Shown: positions 17,509-26,673, numbered from the stretch's first letter. The stretch: 64,000 nucleotides of DNA from Streptomyces regalis (GCF_001509475.1 NZ_LLZG01000345.1:141177-205176); one strand, 5' to 3'. Notes: a model not told the origin generated them from the sequence alone. Program-made: numbers and translations.

Positions 17509-18645
17509 CTATTTCAGGCCGATCGCCGCGCAGTCCGCGGCGTACTCCGCGGTGCAGATCTGCTTGACGGTGTAGACGCCGTCCCGGACCACGGTCTCCT
17601 TGATGTTGTCCTTCGTGACGGCGACCACCGACACCAGCTGCGCCGGAATGTCGTCCTGCGTGGGGCTGTCGACCGAGTCCTGGGTCAGCGCGTCGAACTG
17701 GAGCGCGCGCCCCTGGATCTTGTACACGGCCATTTCCGCGGCGTTGACCGCCTCCGTCAGGAACGGCTTGTACACGGTCATGTACTGCTCGCCGGCAACG
17801 ATCCGCTGGATCGCGTCCAGGTTCGCGTCCTGCCCGGTCACCGGCGGAATCTTGGTGGCGCCCGCATCCTTCAGCGCCTCGATGACCGCCCCCGCCATAC
17901 CGTCGTTCGCCGAGTAGACGGCGGCGATGTCGTTCAGCCCGACGGACGCGATCGCGCTCTCCATGTTCTTCTTGGCAGCCTCGGGCGCCCACTTGGCGGT
18001 GTCGTACCGCTTCACGATGTCGACCTCGCCCTCCAGCTCGCCGAGCGCGCCCTCCTTGAACCGGGCCGTGTTCGGGTCGCCGGGGTCGCCGTTCATCATG
18101 ACGACCTTGCTGGACGCCGCCTTCGAACCGAGTTCCCCGAGGAGCGCGCGGCCCTGCACCTCGCCGACGAGCTCGTTGTCGTGGGAGACGTACGCGTCGA
18201 TCGGTCCCTCCGCGAGCCGGTCGTAGGCGATGACCGGAATGCCCGCGTCCTTGGCCTTCTGCACGTCCGATGCGATGGCCTTCGAGTCCAGCGCGTCCAC
18301 CAGGATCACGTCCACCTGGTCGTCGATCATCTGCTGGAACTGCTGACTCTGCTTGTCCACGCTCGCCTCGGCGTTGGCGTAGACGACCTTGCCCTTGTCG
18401 TTGGTGAGCGAGGCGACTTCTCTCTTGATGAGTGGGTAGTCGAACTTCTCGAAGCGCGCCGTGTCCTTGTCGGGCAGGAGGAGACCCACCGTGATGTCGT
18501 CGCCCTTCTTGGGGGACGCGGAGCTGTCACCGCCCCCAAGGCCGTCGACGACGCCGCACGCGGTGAGCGAGAGCGCCGAGGCGGATGCGGCGACAACCAT
18601 GCCTATACGGCGTACGGCTGATATGTGCGGGGTACGTGCATTCAC
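17509..18645 (-). CDS. Sugar ABC transporter substrate-binding lipoprotein, orphan
   Basis: A 378-residue periplasmic-binding protein of the RbsB/XylF class. The signal peptide ends in a lipobox LTAC with Cys30. Lobe motifs follow: ITVGLLLPDKDTARFEKFDYP, VDVILVDALDSKAIASDVQ, AGIPVIAYDRL and AVYSANDGMAGAVIEAL, close to xylose-binding proteins. No ATPase or permease gene adjoins it, so it must dock with a transporter encoded elsewhere or serve as a chemosensor-like binding protein. A 6-6-6 perfect inverted repeat lies in its upstream region at 18729-18746. Confidence 0.88.
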   Translation of the reverse strand: MNARTPHISAVRRIGMVVAASASALSLTACGVVDGLGGGDSSASPKKGDDITVGLLLPDKDTARFEKFDYPLIKREVASLTNDKGKVVYANAEASVDKQSQQFQQMIDDQVDVILVDALDSKAIASDVQKAKDAGIPVIAYDRLAEGPIDAYVSHDNELVGEVQGRALLGELGSKAASSKVVMMNGDPGDPNTARFKEGALGELEGEVDIVKRYDTAKWAPEAAKKNMESAIASVGLNDIAAVYSANDGMAGAVIEALKDAGATKIPPVTGQDANLDAIQRIVAGEQYMTVYKPFLTEAVNAAEMAVYKIQGRALQFDALTQDSVDSPTQDDIPAQLVSVVAVTKDNIKETVVRDGVYTVKQICTAEYAADCAAIGLK

Positions 18646-18728
18646 TTCTGGGGCCTTCCGAGCGGACGAGCGGCGTTGCTACCCGGTGGCGGTAGCCAAC
18701 GCGGCGGGAGCATGTCACGTCAAGCGGA

Positions 18729-18746
18729 TGTCGTAACGAGACGACA
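18729..18746. promoter_or_regulatory. TGTCGT-6-ACGACA inverted repeat (candidate operator)
   Basis: A perfect inverted repeat TGTCGT (18729-18734), spacer AACGAG, ACGACA (18741-18746) sits between the divergent sugar-binding lipoprotein gene (start 18645) and the unknown gene at 18870. Its size and symmetry fit a LacI/GntR/ROK-type sugar regulator site. No such regulator is in the window. Confidence 0.4.
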
Positions 18747-18869
18747 ACCGTTTACTGTCGCCTCGCCGTCCCGCGCTGCCGCGCCCTCGATCAGGTCAAT
18801 GCCCGAACAGCCGTACCCACCCGTTCTACGGTCGCCGCACTGTCACCCGAACTCAAGGAAGGAAGCCCC

Positions 18870-19442
18870 ATGGCAACCGCCTCCCGTGCGGCGCTGACCA
18901 TCGAGGTCATGGAGATGCTGGCCCATCTCGACCCCCGGCTCTGGGAGATCGTCGAGCCGCCGGTCCCGCCCAACCCCATCAGCGTGCCGCCGGTGCCGCC
19001 CCACCCCATTCACGACCCCGGCGTCGACATCGACTTCCGTTCGGCGGCCGCGGACGGGGCGCGTCTGAACCCGCAGCCGCTTCCGCCCCGGGACGGTCTG
19101 TGGCCGGCCGTCCGTGCCATGGCCGTCTCGGTGGCGGAGGCGACGATCGCCGCCAGCCTGGCGGGGCGCAAGCCCGCCGACGTGGTGAAGGAGGTCGGGG
19201 ACGACATCTGTCCCGAACCGCCGAAGATGCCCTGGCCGAAGAAGTGGCCCGTGCCCGTGCAGCTCCAGCAGCAGCTCCTCCTCGCTCCGCAGCGCGTCTC
19301 CCCGGCTGTCCAGGCCACGGCCGCCCTGGTCTTCCAGTCCTATGCCCAGCGGACCACGGACAAGGCCCTGAGCACCGCCTTCACCAACCTGGCCGACCGG
19401 CTGTTGGAGAGGGCGCTGAAGACGGCGAACCACTCGGGCTGA
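18870..19442 (+). CDS. Uncharacterised proline-rich protein with LNPQPLPP motif
   Basis: I do not recognise a named family. The 190-residue protein has an N-terminal helix (ALTIEVMEMLAHLDPRLWEIV), a proline-rich stretch (EPPVPPNP, VPPVPPHP) and LNPQPLPPRD near residue 64, a motif I have seen in scattered unannotated bacterial proteins. Then come an alpha-helical central part, a second Pro/Trp segment (PPKMPWPKKWPVPV) and a helical tail. No signal peptide, membrane segment or catalytic pattern is evident. AAGGAAGG lies about 8 bases before the ATG. It is divergent from the sugar-binding lipoprotein and converges with the sigma-factor pair. Confidence 0.7.
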   Translation: MATASRAALTIEVMEMLAHLDPRLWEIVEPPVPPNPISVPPVPPHPIHDPGVDIDFRSAAADGARLNPQPLPPRDGLWPAVRAMAVSVAEATIAASLAGRKPADVVKEVGDDICPEPPKMPWPKKWPVPVQLQQQLLLAPQRVSPAVQATAALVFQSYAQRTTDKALSTAFTNLADRLLERALKTANHSG

Positions 19443-19478
19443 GCCGGAGCCGGGAGGCGGCCTGCGCGGCAAGCGGGC

Positions 19479-20432
19479 TCAGGCGTGCTGTCCGATGCGG
19501 TCGACCACCTGGAGGTCCTGCAGGGTCCTGGTCTCCCAGTACCAGCCGGTCTGCACCCAGTCGTCCTTGCCCACCTTCTTCGGAACGCTGCCCTTGGTGC
19601 GCAGGCCCAAGTAGTCGTACGTCCGGCGATCGAAGAGGAAGGTCCAGTCCAGCTCGGGATACGAGACGCCGACGGCGCTGCGGCCGACGACATCCACGTC
19701 GTCGTAGTCCAGGCGGATCCGGGGGAGCTTCGACAGCGCCTCGAACGCGGCGGCCTGCAGACCGGGGGGCATCACCCGCGGCCCCATCATCAGCATGCAT
19801 CCCTCGAAGAACGCGTTCCTGTCCGCCTCGGGTGAGCCCTTTTGGCCGATCTTGAACTGCTCCAGGAGCTTGTCGGGGTCCGTCGGCATCTTCTGGAGCT
19901 TGGAGTAGACGGTGGGCGGCCAACGCACCTCGTGCTCGCCGAGCGGAGGGTCGTGGTGGACCTTGCCGTACTCCTCACGCAGGGAGGGCTTGGAGCCGTC
20001 CACCGACATCCAGCTCTCGTCGGTCCACGTTCTGGTCTTGCCGCCCTTCAGGGGCGTCCGCCTGATGTAGGTCTTGGTGTAGAAGTACTGGTCATTGCGC
20101 GGCACGGGCAGATCGCTGCCCTGGGCGCGTGACCGCTCGGCGGCCCTGCGCAGCACCTCCGTCGCGCTGACCGTGCTCAAACGAGGCGTGTCCTCGTCCT
20201 CGTCGCCCCGTGCCACGACGACCGCGACGCCCACCGCCGCCGCGGTCATGCCCGCGAGGCCGGCCCGGAAGACGAGGCGTCGGCTCAGCTCACGGCCACG
20301 GGTGGCGACGCTGCGGGACTCCTCGTCCATGGCGGTCTGCAGGCGAGCCCGGGCGGCGGCGCGGGCCTGGTCGGAGGGCCCGTTCGGGGCGGTGCCGGTG
20401 CCCCATTCGCGCACCATCGTCAGGTCATCCAT
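19479..20432 (-). CDS. CU044_5270 family protein, probable membrane partner of the upstream ECF sigma factor
   Basis: A 317-residue protein with an N-terminal cytoplasmic segment (MDDLTMVREWG...), one membrane helix (AGMTAAAVGVAVVVA, about 72-87) and a large outer domain. This matches the family encoded directly after ECF sigma factors in actinomycetes. The cytoplasmic segment could bind sigma, as in anti-sigma factors, while the outer part (DQYFYTKTYIRRT, WMSVDGS) resembles a lipoprotein-like beta domain. Its ATG lies inside the sigma gene (8-base overlap), so both are translated together. The anti-sigma role is inferred from position and topology. Confidence 0.75.
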   Translation of the reverse strand: MDDLTMVREWGTGTAPNGPSDQARAAARARLQTAMDEESRSVATRGRELSRRLVFRAGLAGMTAAAVGVAVVVARGDEDEDTPRLSTVSATEVLRRAAERSRAQGSDLPVPRNDQYFYTKTYIRRTPLKGGKTRTWTDESWMSVDGSKPSLREEYGKVHHDPPLGEHEVRWPPTVYSKLQKMPTDPDKLLEQFKIGQKGSPEADRNAFFEGCMLMMGPRVMPPGLQAAAFEALSKLPRIRLDYDDVDVVGRSAVGVSYPELDWTFLFDRRTYDYLGLRTKGSVPKKVGKDDWVQTGWYWETRTLQDLQVVDRIGQHA

Positions 20433-21072
20433 GGTCAGTCTCCTTCTGAGGCGCGGTCGAGGGGGTGCGTTCCGGTCCGCCCAGTGCCCGTCGCAGCCTG
20501 GTGCGGGCTCTGTGCAGGCGGGAGCGCACCGTGCCGACGGGTATGCCCAGGGCCCGCGCGGCCTCCTCGTAGTCGAGCTCTCCGCAGGCGGTGACCAACA
20601 GCACGTCCCGGTAGCGGGCGGGCAGTTCGGCGAGAGCGCCGGCCAACGCACCGTCGGTCCCCCCGGCGCCGAGCTTGTCGGTGACCGCGTCCTCGGGACC
20701 GCTGTCCTCCCGGCCCTGAGGCAAGGCCGCCATGCGTGACAGGGCCCGCAGCCGGCGGGCTTCCTCTCTGCGGTGACGGCGGATCAGGTTGGTGGCTATG
20801 CCGTACAGCCAGGGCCGGGCGTGGGCGTACGACAGGTCGTAGCGCCGGCGCCGCTGAAAGGCGATCACGAACGTCTCCGCCATCAGGTCGTCGGCGATGT
20901 CGGAGCCCAGACGTCGTGCGATGTAGCGGTGGATGTCGTCGGCGTGGCGGTCGAAGATCACGGCGAACGCGTCGGGGGTCTCCCAGGACCGTTCGATGAC
21001 CGAGCCGTCGGAGCCGCCGATCGCGTCCGCTGCATGGGCGAAGGCGGCACCCGCGCTCGGCAAGAGCGTCAC
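20425..21072 (-). CDS. ECF RNA polymerase sigma factor
   Basis: A 215-residue sigma-70 family protein with region 2 (about 35-105: AFAVIFDRHADDIHRYIARRLG, ADDLMAETFVIAF, then AHARPWLYGIATNLIRRH for -10 recognition) and region 4 (about 145-200: LPARYRDVLLVTACGELDYEEAARALGI-type HTH, GTVRSRLHRARTRLR). The linker is extended. Start GTG 21072 has GAGG 6 bases upstream. It is coupled to the membrane protein downstream, and the acyl-CoA ligase lies upstream on the same strand after a 113-base gap. Confidence 0.93.
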   Translation of the reverse strand: MTLLPSAGAAFAHAADAIGGSDGSVIERSWETPDAFAVIFDRHADDIHRYIARRLGSDIADDLMAETFVIAFQRRRRYDLSYAHARPWLYGIATNLIRRHRREEARRLRALSRMAALPQGREDSGPEDAVTDKLGAGGTDGALAGALAELPARYRDVLLVTACGELDYEEAARALGIPVGTVRSRLHRARTRLRRALGGPERTPSTAPQKETDHG

Positions 21073-21185
21073 GTCCTACCTCTGTGGTTCATGTCGTATC
21101 CCTCGAAGACCGGGTGTCATGGTCTCCTGCTGTTCGCTGACACCCGCCGCCGAGTTCCACCCCGCAAAGTGATGTGCCTCACACG

Positions 21186-23114
21186 CTAGTGGGCGTACAG
21201 GCCCTCCACCTCCGCCGCGAAGTCCCGCAGGACCGCCTCGCGCCGCAGCTTCATCGACGGCGTCAGATGGCCGTCCATCTCGGTGAAGTCCGTCGACAGG
21301 ATCGCGAAGCGGCGGATGGACTCCGGGCGGGAGACCAGCTTGTTGGCCTCGTCCACCGCGCGTTGCAGGATCGCCCTCAACTCGTCGTCGTTCACCAGCA
21401 GTTCGGCGGGGACGGGGTGCTTGCCGTTCATCCGGCGCCAGTGGGTGACGCCGTCCATGTCCAGGGTGATCAGTGCGGAGACGTAGGGGCGGCGGTCGCC
21501 CAGGACGATGCACTGCGAGATCAGGGGGTGCGAGCGGAGCCAGTTCTCCAGGGGCGCCGGGGCCACGCTCTTGCCGCCCGCCGTGATCAGCAGTTCCTTC
21601 TTGCGGCCGGTGATCGTGAGGTAGCCCTCGTCGTCCAAGGCGCCGATGTCTCCGGTGGCCAGCCAGCCGTCCGCCGCGGCCGGGACCACGCCGCCCGCCG
21701 CCGGGTCCCAGTAGCCGCGCAGCACCTGGTCGCCGGCGATGAGGATCTCGCCGTCCGCGGCGATGCGGATCCGGGTGCCGGGCAGGGGCCAACCCACCGT
21801 GCCCAGGCGGGGCTTCAGGGGCGGGGTCACTGTCGATGCGCCCGTCGTCTCCGTCAGACCGTAGCCCTCGTATATCTCGATGCCCGCGCCGGCGTAGAAG
21901 GCGGCCAGCCGGCGGCCGAGCGGTGAGCCGCCGCAGATCGCGTACTTCACGCGGCCGCCCATGGCGTTGCGGATACGGCGGTAGACCAGGGGGTCGTAGA
22001 AGGCGCGGGCCGTCCTGAGCGCCGCGTTCGGGCCGCCGCCCGTCCCCGCCTGCCGGGCCTCCATCGCCTCGCCGTAGCGCTCGGCCACCGATGCCGCGCG
22101 GTCGAAGGACGACACGCGGCCGCCCGTCTCGGCCTTGGCGCGGGCGCTGTTGAAGACCTTCTCCAGCATGTAGGGGATCGTCAGCAGACAGGTGGGGCGG
22201 AAGGCCGCCAGGTCCGGCAGCAGGTCCTCCGCCTTCAGGCTCGGGGCGTGACCGAGGCGGACCCTGGCCCGGATGCAGGCCACCGCCACCATGCGGCCGA
22301 AGACGTGCGACATCGGCAGGAACAGCAACACCGACGCCTCCTCGCTCGTCCTCGCCTTGAAGATCGGGTAGAGGAGTTCGATCGCGTTGTCCACCTCGGC
22401 GAAGAAATTGCCGTGCGTCAACGCGCAGCCCTTGGGGCGGCCCGTCGTGCCCGAGGTGTAGACGAGCGTCGCCAGCGTGTCCGGCACCAGCATTCCGCGC
22501 CGTACGCCCACTTCGCCGTCCGGCTGCTGCGCGCCCAGCTCCGCCAGCCGCTCCACGTGGCCTTTTTCCATCACCCACATGTGGCGCAGATCGGGCACGC
22601 GGTCGAGTTCGGGGCCGAGGGCGGCCGCCTGGGCGGCGGTCTCGGTGACCAGGGCCACCGCGCCCGAGTCCTGGAGGATCCAGCGGGTCTGGAAGGCGGA
22701 GGACGTGGGGTAGACGGGGACCGTCACCAGGCCGGCCGCCCACGCGCCGAAGTCGAGGAGCGTCCACTCGTAGCGCGTACGCGCCATGACGGCGATCCGG
22801 TCCCCGGGCATCAGCCCTTCGGCGATGAGCCCCTTGGCCACCGCCTGCACCTGCTCGGCGAACTCGGCCGCCGTCACGTCCGCCCACTGCCCGTTCTCGT
22901 CCTTACGGCTGAGGACCACCGCGTCCGGAGTCGCGCCCGCGTTGTCGAAGGGCAGGTCCGCGAGCGTCCCGTGGGTCACGGGCGGCGCGAACGGCGGTAC
23001 GTACGCCTCCCGTACGACGCCGTCCAGTCGCCGTGTCTCGGGCTGTACCAGGGTGGGCCCGGGAGCGTCGTCGAAGGCGGCCGAGGGGGCGAAGGAGGGA
23101 AGCGGGGTGGACAC
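21186..23114 (-). CDS. Long-chain acyl-CoA synthetase (AMP-forming)
   Basis: A 642-residue ANL-superfamily ligase that activates fatty acids through an acyl-adenylate. The ATP loop LVYTSGTTGRPKG lies near 216, the adenylate-binding YEGYGLTETTG near 405, GWLATGDIG near 480 and the hinge ITGRKKELLITAGGK near 500. It resembles mycobacterial FadD15-type enzymes (long N-terminal part, VARTRYEWTLLDFGAWAAG). GTG 23114 is the likely start. It lies downstream of the thiolase fragment and near fabG/maoC, so the whole block concerns fatty-acid turnover. Confidence 0.93.
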   Translation of the reverse strand: MSTPLPSFAPSAAFDDAPGPTLVQPETRRLDGVVREAYVPPFAPPVTHGTLADLPFDNAGATPDAVVLSRKDENGQWADVTAAEFAEQVQAVAKGLIAEGLMPGDRIAVMARTRYEWTLLDFGAWAAGLVTVPVYPTSSAFQTRWILQDSGAVALVTETAAQAAALGPELDRVPDLRHMWVMEKGHVERLAELGAQQPDGEVGVRRGMLVPDTLATLVYTSGTTGRPKGCALTHGNFFAEVDNAIELLYPIFKARTSEEASVLLFLPMSHVFGRMVAVACIRARVRLGHAPSLKAEDLLPDLAAFRPTCLLTIPYMLEKVFNSARAKAETGGRVSSFDRAASVAERYGEAMEARQAGTGGGPNAALRTARAFYDPLVYRRIRNAMGGRVKYAICGGSPLGRRLAAFYAGAGIEIYEGYGLTETTGASTVTPPLKPRLGTVGWPLPGTRIRIAADGEILIAGDQVLRGYWDPAAGGVVPAAADGWLATGDIGALDDEGYLTITGRKKELLITAGGKSVAPAPLENWLRSHPLISQCIVLGDRRPYVSALITLDMDGVTHWRRMNGKHPVPAELLVNDDELRAILQRAVDEANKLVSRPESIRRFAILSTDFTEMDGHLTPSMKLRREAVLRDFAAEVEGLYAH

Positions 23115-23348
23115 GGGCGGCTCCTGCGGCGGGCGTGCAGCGAAGAAACTGCTTGCTGCATGACGTACGTGCCTCGCGCACCGTGGCGTTCACCTGCCGA
23201 GGCCTGCGGAAAGGGTTACCGCTGGTTAGGCAGGCGATCGTACGGGTCCCGCGTGTGGGGGTTGTGCGGGTTCGGGGGTGGTACGGGGCCGGGTATGTGC
23301 AACGTCGGGGGTTATGTGAGGGCCCCTCAGCTTCGTCTCACCTTCTCC

Positions 23349-23732
23349 TTACCTTCGCTCCAGGACGGCCGTCACGCCCTGCCCGCCGGCCGCACAGACG
23401 GAGACCAGTCCGCGACCCGAACCGCCCTGCTCCGCCGGCGACTTGGCCAGCATCGCCACGATCCGCGCGCCGGTCGCCGCGAAGGGATGGCCGGTGGCCA
23501 GGGACGAGCCCGCCACGTTCAGCCGGGCGCGGTCCACGGGGCCGAGCCCCCGCTTCTCCCATGCCGCCAGCGCGTCCAGCACCTGGGATGCGAAAGCCTC
23601 GTGGATCTCGACGAAGTCGAAGTCGGGGAGAGTGAGTTCGGCCCGTTCCAGCATGCGCGGGACCGCATACGCCGGCGCCATCAGCAGCCCGTCCTCGCCG
23701 CCCACTCCTCGCTCGCTCCTCACGTCTACCAA
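23349..23732 (-). pseudogene. Truncated acetyl-CoA acetyltransferase (thiolase), C-terminal part only
   Basis: About 127 codons match only the last third of a thiolase: GEDGLLMAPAYAVPRMLERA, FVEIHEAFASQVL with the catalytic His, LNVAGSSLATGHPFAATGARI, and VCAAGGQG with the second catalytic Cys. The N-terminal two thirds, including the nucleophilic Cys, are gone; the fragment begins directly after the intergenic region shared with fabG. In mycobacteria and other streptomycetes a full FadA2-like thiolase occupies this divergent position, so an internal deletion has fused the start region to the 3' end. A short protein might still be made but cannot be an active thiolase. Confidence 0.85.
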
Positions 23733-23793
23733 GCCTTACCTCGGGTAACCTTACTTTGGAGTCAGTACGGAGCGCACGGGGAGTGGGACTTAC

Positions 23794-25116
23794 ATGGCCG
23801 ACCGCTATCTGACCTTCACCGGCACAGCACCGGGCCGCTTCCTCACTCGCCGTCTGGGGTTGCCACAACCCGCCGCACTGAAACGCTGGTCACCGGAGCG
23901 GCCCGAGTTGCAGGGCGACCGGCTCCTCCTCACCGCCGGCAAGTCGCACCTCGACCTGGCCGATACGGGCCTCGCCCTGACGGGTTCCGCGGAGAAACCT
24001 CTGACGGGCACCGCCGAGAAGCCCGCCGCCGTCCTCCTGGACGCCACAGGGGTTCGGGACGTCGAGGCGCTCGCCGAGGTGCACGCGGCCCTCCACCCCG
24101 CCGTACGGTCGGTCGCAGAGAGCGGCCGGATCGTCGTGCTCGGCGCACCCCTCGATCCGGCCGACCACCACCAGGCGGCCGCCCAGCAGGCCCTGGAGGG
24201 CTTCACGCGCTCGCTCGGCAAGGAGATCGGGCGGGGCCGCACGGTGAATCTCGTACGGCTGACGGACGCGCGCGCCGCCGAGTCGACCCTGCGTTTCCTG
24301 CTCTCCCCCAAGTCGGCGTACGTCAGCGGCCAGGTGATCGAGACCGGTGCCTACGACGAGAGCGGGGCGCCCGCCGGCCCCGACCGCCCCCTCACCGGCC
24401 GCACCGCCCTCGTCACCGGCGGCGCGCGCGGCATCGGTGAGGCGGTCGCCGGGACGCTGGCCCGGGACGGTGCCCGGGTCGTCGTACTCGACGTGCCGCA
24501 GGCCGAACAGGACGCCCGGCGTGTGGCCGACCGGCTCGGCGGCACCGCCCTCACGCTCGACATCACCGCCCCCGACGCGGGCGAGCGGATCGCGGCGGCG
24601 CTGCCGGACGGGCTGGACGTCCTGGTCCACAACGCCGGCATCACCCGCGACCGGCGCCTGGTCAACATGCCTGCCGAGCGCTGGAGTTCGGTGCTCGACG
24701 TCAACCTCGCGAGCGTGCTGCGCACGACCGACGCGTTGCTGGAGAGCGGGACGCTGAGGCAGGGCGGCCGGATCGTGGCGACGGCGTCGATCGCGGGGCT
24801 GGCGGGGAACGCCGGACAGACGAACTACGGGGCGAGCAAGGCGGGGATCGTCGGTCTGGTCCGCGCCCTCGCGCCGCGCGCGCTCGCCGAGCACGGGGTG
24901 ACGGTCAACGCGGTCGCGCCCGGCTTCATCGAGACGAAGATGACCGCCGCGATTCCCCTCTTCATCCGTGAGGCCGGCCGCCGTATGAACTCCCTCACGC
25001 AAGGGGGGCTGCCGGTCGATGTCGCCGAGACGACCGCCTGGCTGGCCGACCCGGCGTCGGGCGCGGTGAACGGCCAGGTCGTCCGGGTCTGCGGCCAGAG
25101 CCTGCTGGGGGCCTGA
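23794..25116 (+). CDS. 3-oxoacyl-ACP/CoA reductase, high-molecular-weight FabG4 type
   Basis: A 440-residue SDR enzyme roughly twice the size of ordinary FabG. Residues 1-200 form a degenerate N-terminal Rossmann-like domain; the active domain starts near 205 with ALVTGGARGIGEAVAG for NAD(H), then HNAGITRDR, TASIAGLAGNAGQTNYGASKAG with the Ser, Tyr and Lys of the catalytic set, and NAVAPGFIETKMT. FabG4 proteins reduce 3-oxoacyl-CoA with NADH. The neighbours mirror M. tuberculosis Rv0241c-Rv0243 (htdX, fabG4, fadA2), as I recall. maoC overlaps its stop by one base. GGGGAG lies upstream of the ATG. Confidence 0.92.
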   Translation: MADRYLTFTGTAPGRFLTRRLGLPQPAALKRWSPERPELQGDRLLLTAGKSHLDLADTGLALTGSAEKPLTGTAEKPAAVLLDATGVRDVEALAEVHAALHPAVRSVAESGRIVVLGAPLDPADHHQAAAQQALEGFTRSLGKEIGRGRTVNLVRLTDARAAESTLRFLLSPKSAYVSGQVIETGAYDESGAPAGPDRPLTGRTALVTGGARGIGEAVAGTLARDGARVVVLDVPQAEQDARRVADRLGGTALTLDITAPDAGERIAAALPDGLDVLVHNAGITRDRRLVNMPAERWSSVLDVNLASVLRTTDALLESGTLRQGGRIVATASIAGLAGNAGQTNYGASKAGIVGLVRALAPRALAEHGVTVNAVAPGFIETKMTAAIPLFIREAGRRMNSLTQGGLPVDVAETTAWLADPASGAVNGQVVRVCGQSLLGA

Positions 25117-25973
25117 TGCAGACCACGCTGACCAGCATCCCGGCACTCGGCCCCCTCCTCGCGCGGGGCGCGCTCCTGTCCCCCTTCAAGCGGCCCCGCC
25201 CGGACGCCGACTACCCGCGCACCCGGCTCGAACTTCCCGGTGTGCGCATCGACTTGGCGCGGCTGGCCGCATACGAGCGGGTGTGCGGCTTCCCGACCGG
25301 CGACGACTCGCTGCCGCTGACGTATCCGCATGTGCTGGGTTTCCCGCTCGCCATGCGGCTGATGAGCGGCCGGGACTTTCCGCTGCCGCTGCTCGGACTC
25401 GTCCATACGTCGATCGAGATCACCCGGCACACGGCAGTGACGGCCACCGGGGAGTACGAACTCGCCGTGCACGTGGACGAGTTGGCGCCGCATCGGCGGG
25501 GCACGGAGGTCGGCGTGGTCACCTCGGTGCGGTCGGGCGGGCAGGTGGTGTGGGAGTCCAGGAGCACCTATCTGGCCCGGCATCGCACCGACGGCCGTAC
25601 GACGGCGGCACCGCCCGTGAAGGACGCACCGGAGCACAAGCCGCTGCCCGCCGTCGCCCAATGGCGGCTCGCCGCCGACGTCGGGCGGCGTTACGGTGCC
25701 GCTTCCGGCGACCGCAACCCCATCCACCTCCACCCGCTCACCGCCCGACTGTTCGGCTTCCCCCGGGCCATCGCGCACGGCATGTGGACGGTGGCCCGCT
25801 GCCTCGCCGCGCACGGCACACCGGAGGCGGTGCTGGCACGGGCGGAGTTCAAGGCGCCGGTGCTGCTGCCGGGGACGGTGACGTACGCCGCGGAGGGCGG
25901 GCGGTTCGAGCTGCGGGGCGGCGGCGGGGATCGCGTCCACCTGGCCGGGGAGGTTTATCCGCTGACCTCGTGA
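25116..25973 (+). CDS. MaoC family 3-hydroxyacyl dehydratase (HtdX-like)
   Basis: A 285-residue double hot-dog protein. The N-terminal half (LTYPHVLGFPLAMRLMS) lacks the catalytic loop; the C-terminal half carries the hydratase 2 motif YGAASGDRNPIHLHPLTARLFGF, with Asp and His, followed by AIAHGMWTVAR. It dehydrates or hydrates 3-hydroxyacyl/enoyl thioesters and works with the reductase just upstream, whose stop it overlaps. Its 3' end overlaps the converging TetR gene by 19 bases. Confidence 0.92.
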   Translation: MQTTLTSIPALGPLLARGALLSPFKRPRPDADYPRTRLELPGVRIDLARLAAYERVCGFPTGDDSLPLTYPHVLGFPLAMRLMSGRDFPLPLLGLVHTSIEITRHTAVTATGEYELAVHVDELAPHRRGTEVGVVTSVRSGGQVVWESRSTYLARHRTDGRTTAAPPVKDAPEHKPLPAVAQWRLAADVGRRYGAASGDRNPIHLHPLTARLFGFPRAIAHGMWTVARCLAAHGTPEAVLARAEFKAPVLLPGTVTYAAEGGRFELRGGGGDRVHLAGEVYPLTS

Positions 25974-26617
25974 GGGGCGTCCGGCGGTGACCAGGGCCGG
26001 CCATCCATGAGGTTGCCGAGGCCCGCCCACGCGAAGTTCATCAAGGTGGCAGCCGCCTGTCTCGCCGTCACACCCGGGGTCGCGTTGGCCCAGGCGGCGA
26101 GCGACTCGGCGGCGCCGACCAGGGCTTCGGCCAGGCCGGCGACCTCGCTCTCGGGGAGGTCGGGGTCGCGATGGGCCTCCCGGGCCGCGGCGAGGATCAG
26201 CTGCGTCACGAACGCGACGATCTCCGCGCGCATCGCGGCGACCTCGGCGGCGAACGGCTCACCGTGGGTGCGGGCCTGGAGGTGCAGCACGGACCAGCCG
26301 TCCGGGTTCTGCGCGGTGTGCGTGAAGAACGCGCCCAGACCTTCCCAGAGTTGGCGGTCGGCGGGCGCGTCGCGCCGGACGCCCGCGCGGACGGCCTCGG
26401 TGAGCGCGGCCGCCTCGCGCCGGATGCAGGCGGTGAAGAGGTCTTCCTTCGAGTTGAGGTACAGGTACACGAGCGGCTTGGAGACGCCCGCGAGTTCGGC
26501 TATCTCGTCCATCGACGCGGCCATGTACCCCCGCTGGCCGAAGGTCCGCACGGCGGCGTCCAGCATCTGCTGCTCGCGGACGGCGCGCGGCATCCGCTTG
26601 GTCTTCACGGCACCCAT
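25955..26617 (-). CDS. TetR family regulator
   Basis: A 220-residue TetR protein: HTH in residues 10-56 (MLDAAVRTFGQRGYMAASMDEIAELAGVSKP pattern, then LVYLYLNSKEDLF), followed by a helical ligand domain. Start ATG 26617. It converges on and overlaps the 3' end of maoC, and its position beside the fatty-acid genes suggests that acyl-CoA could be the ligand; the sequence does not prove this. Confidence 0.9.
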   Translation of the reverse strand: MGAVKTKRMPRAVREQQMLDAAVRTFGQRGYMAASMDEIAELAGVSKPLVYLYLNSKEDLFTACIRREAAALTEAVRAGVRRDAPADRQLWEGLGAFFTHTAQNPDGWSVLHLQARTHGEPFAAEVAAMRAEIVAFVTQLILAAAREAHRDPDLPESEVAGLAEALVGAAESLAAWANATPGVTARQAAATLMNFAWAGLGNLMDGRPWSPPDAPHEVSG

Positions 26618-26673
26618 GCCGTTTAGCGTACGGGCCGGGAGGGCGATCCCACCCGGCCCGCAACCACGCTGAC

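Noticed and set aside
19381..19923. Second gene inside the sigma-partner region
   Set aside because: It is only an alternative frame of the CU044_5270 gene, with no independent start or motif.
23115..23348. Possible small gene between the ligase and the thiolase fragment
   Set aside because: Open frames here are short, with no ribosome site or conserved motif; probably spacer and deletion scar.
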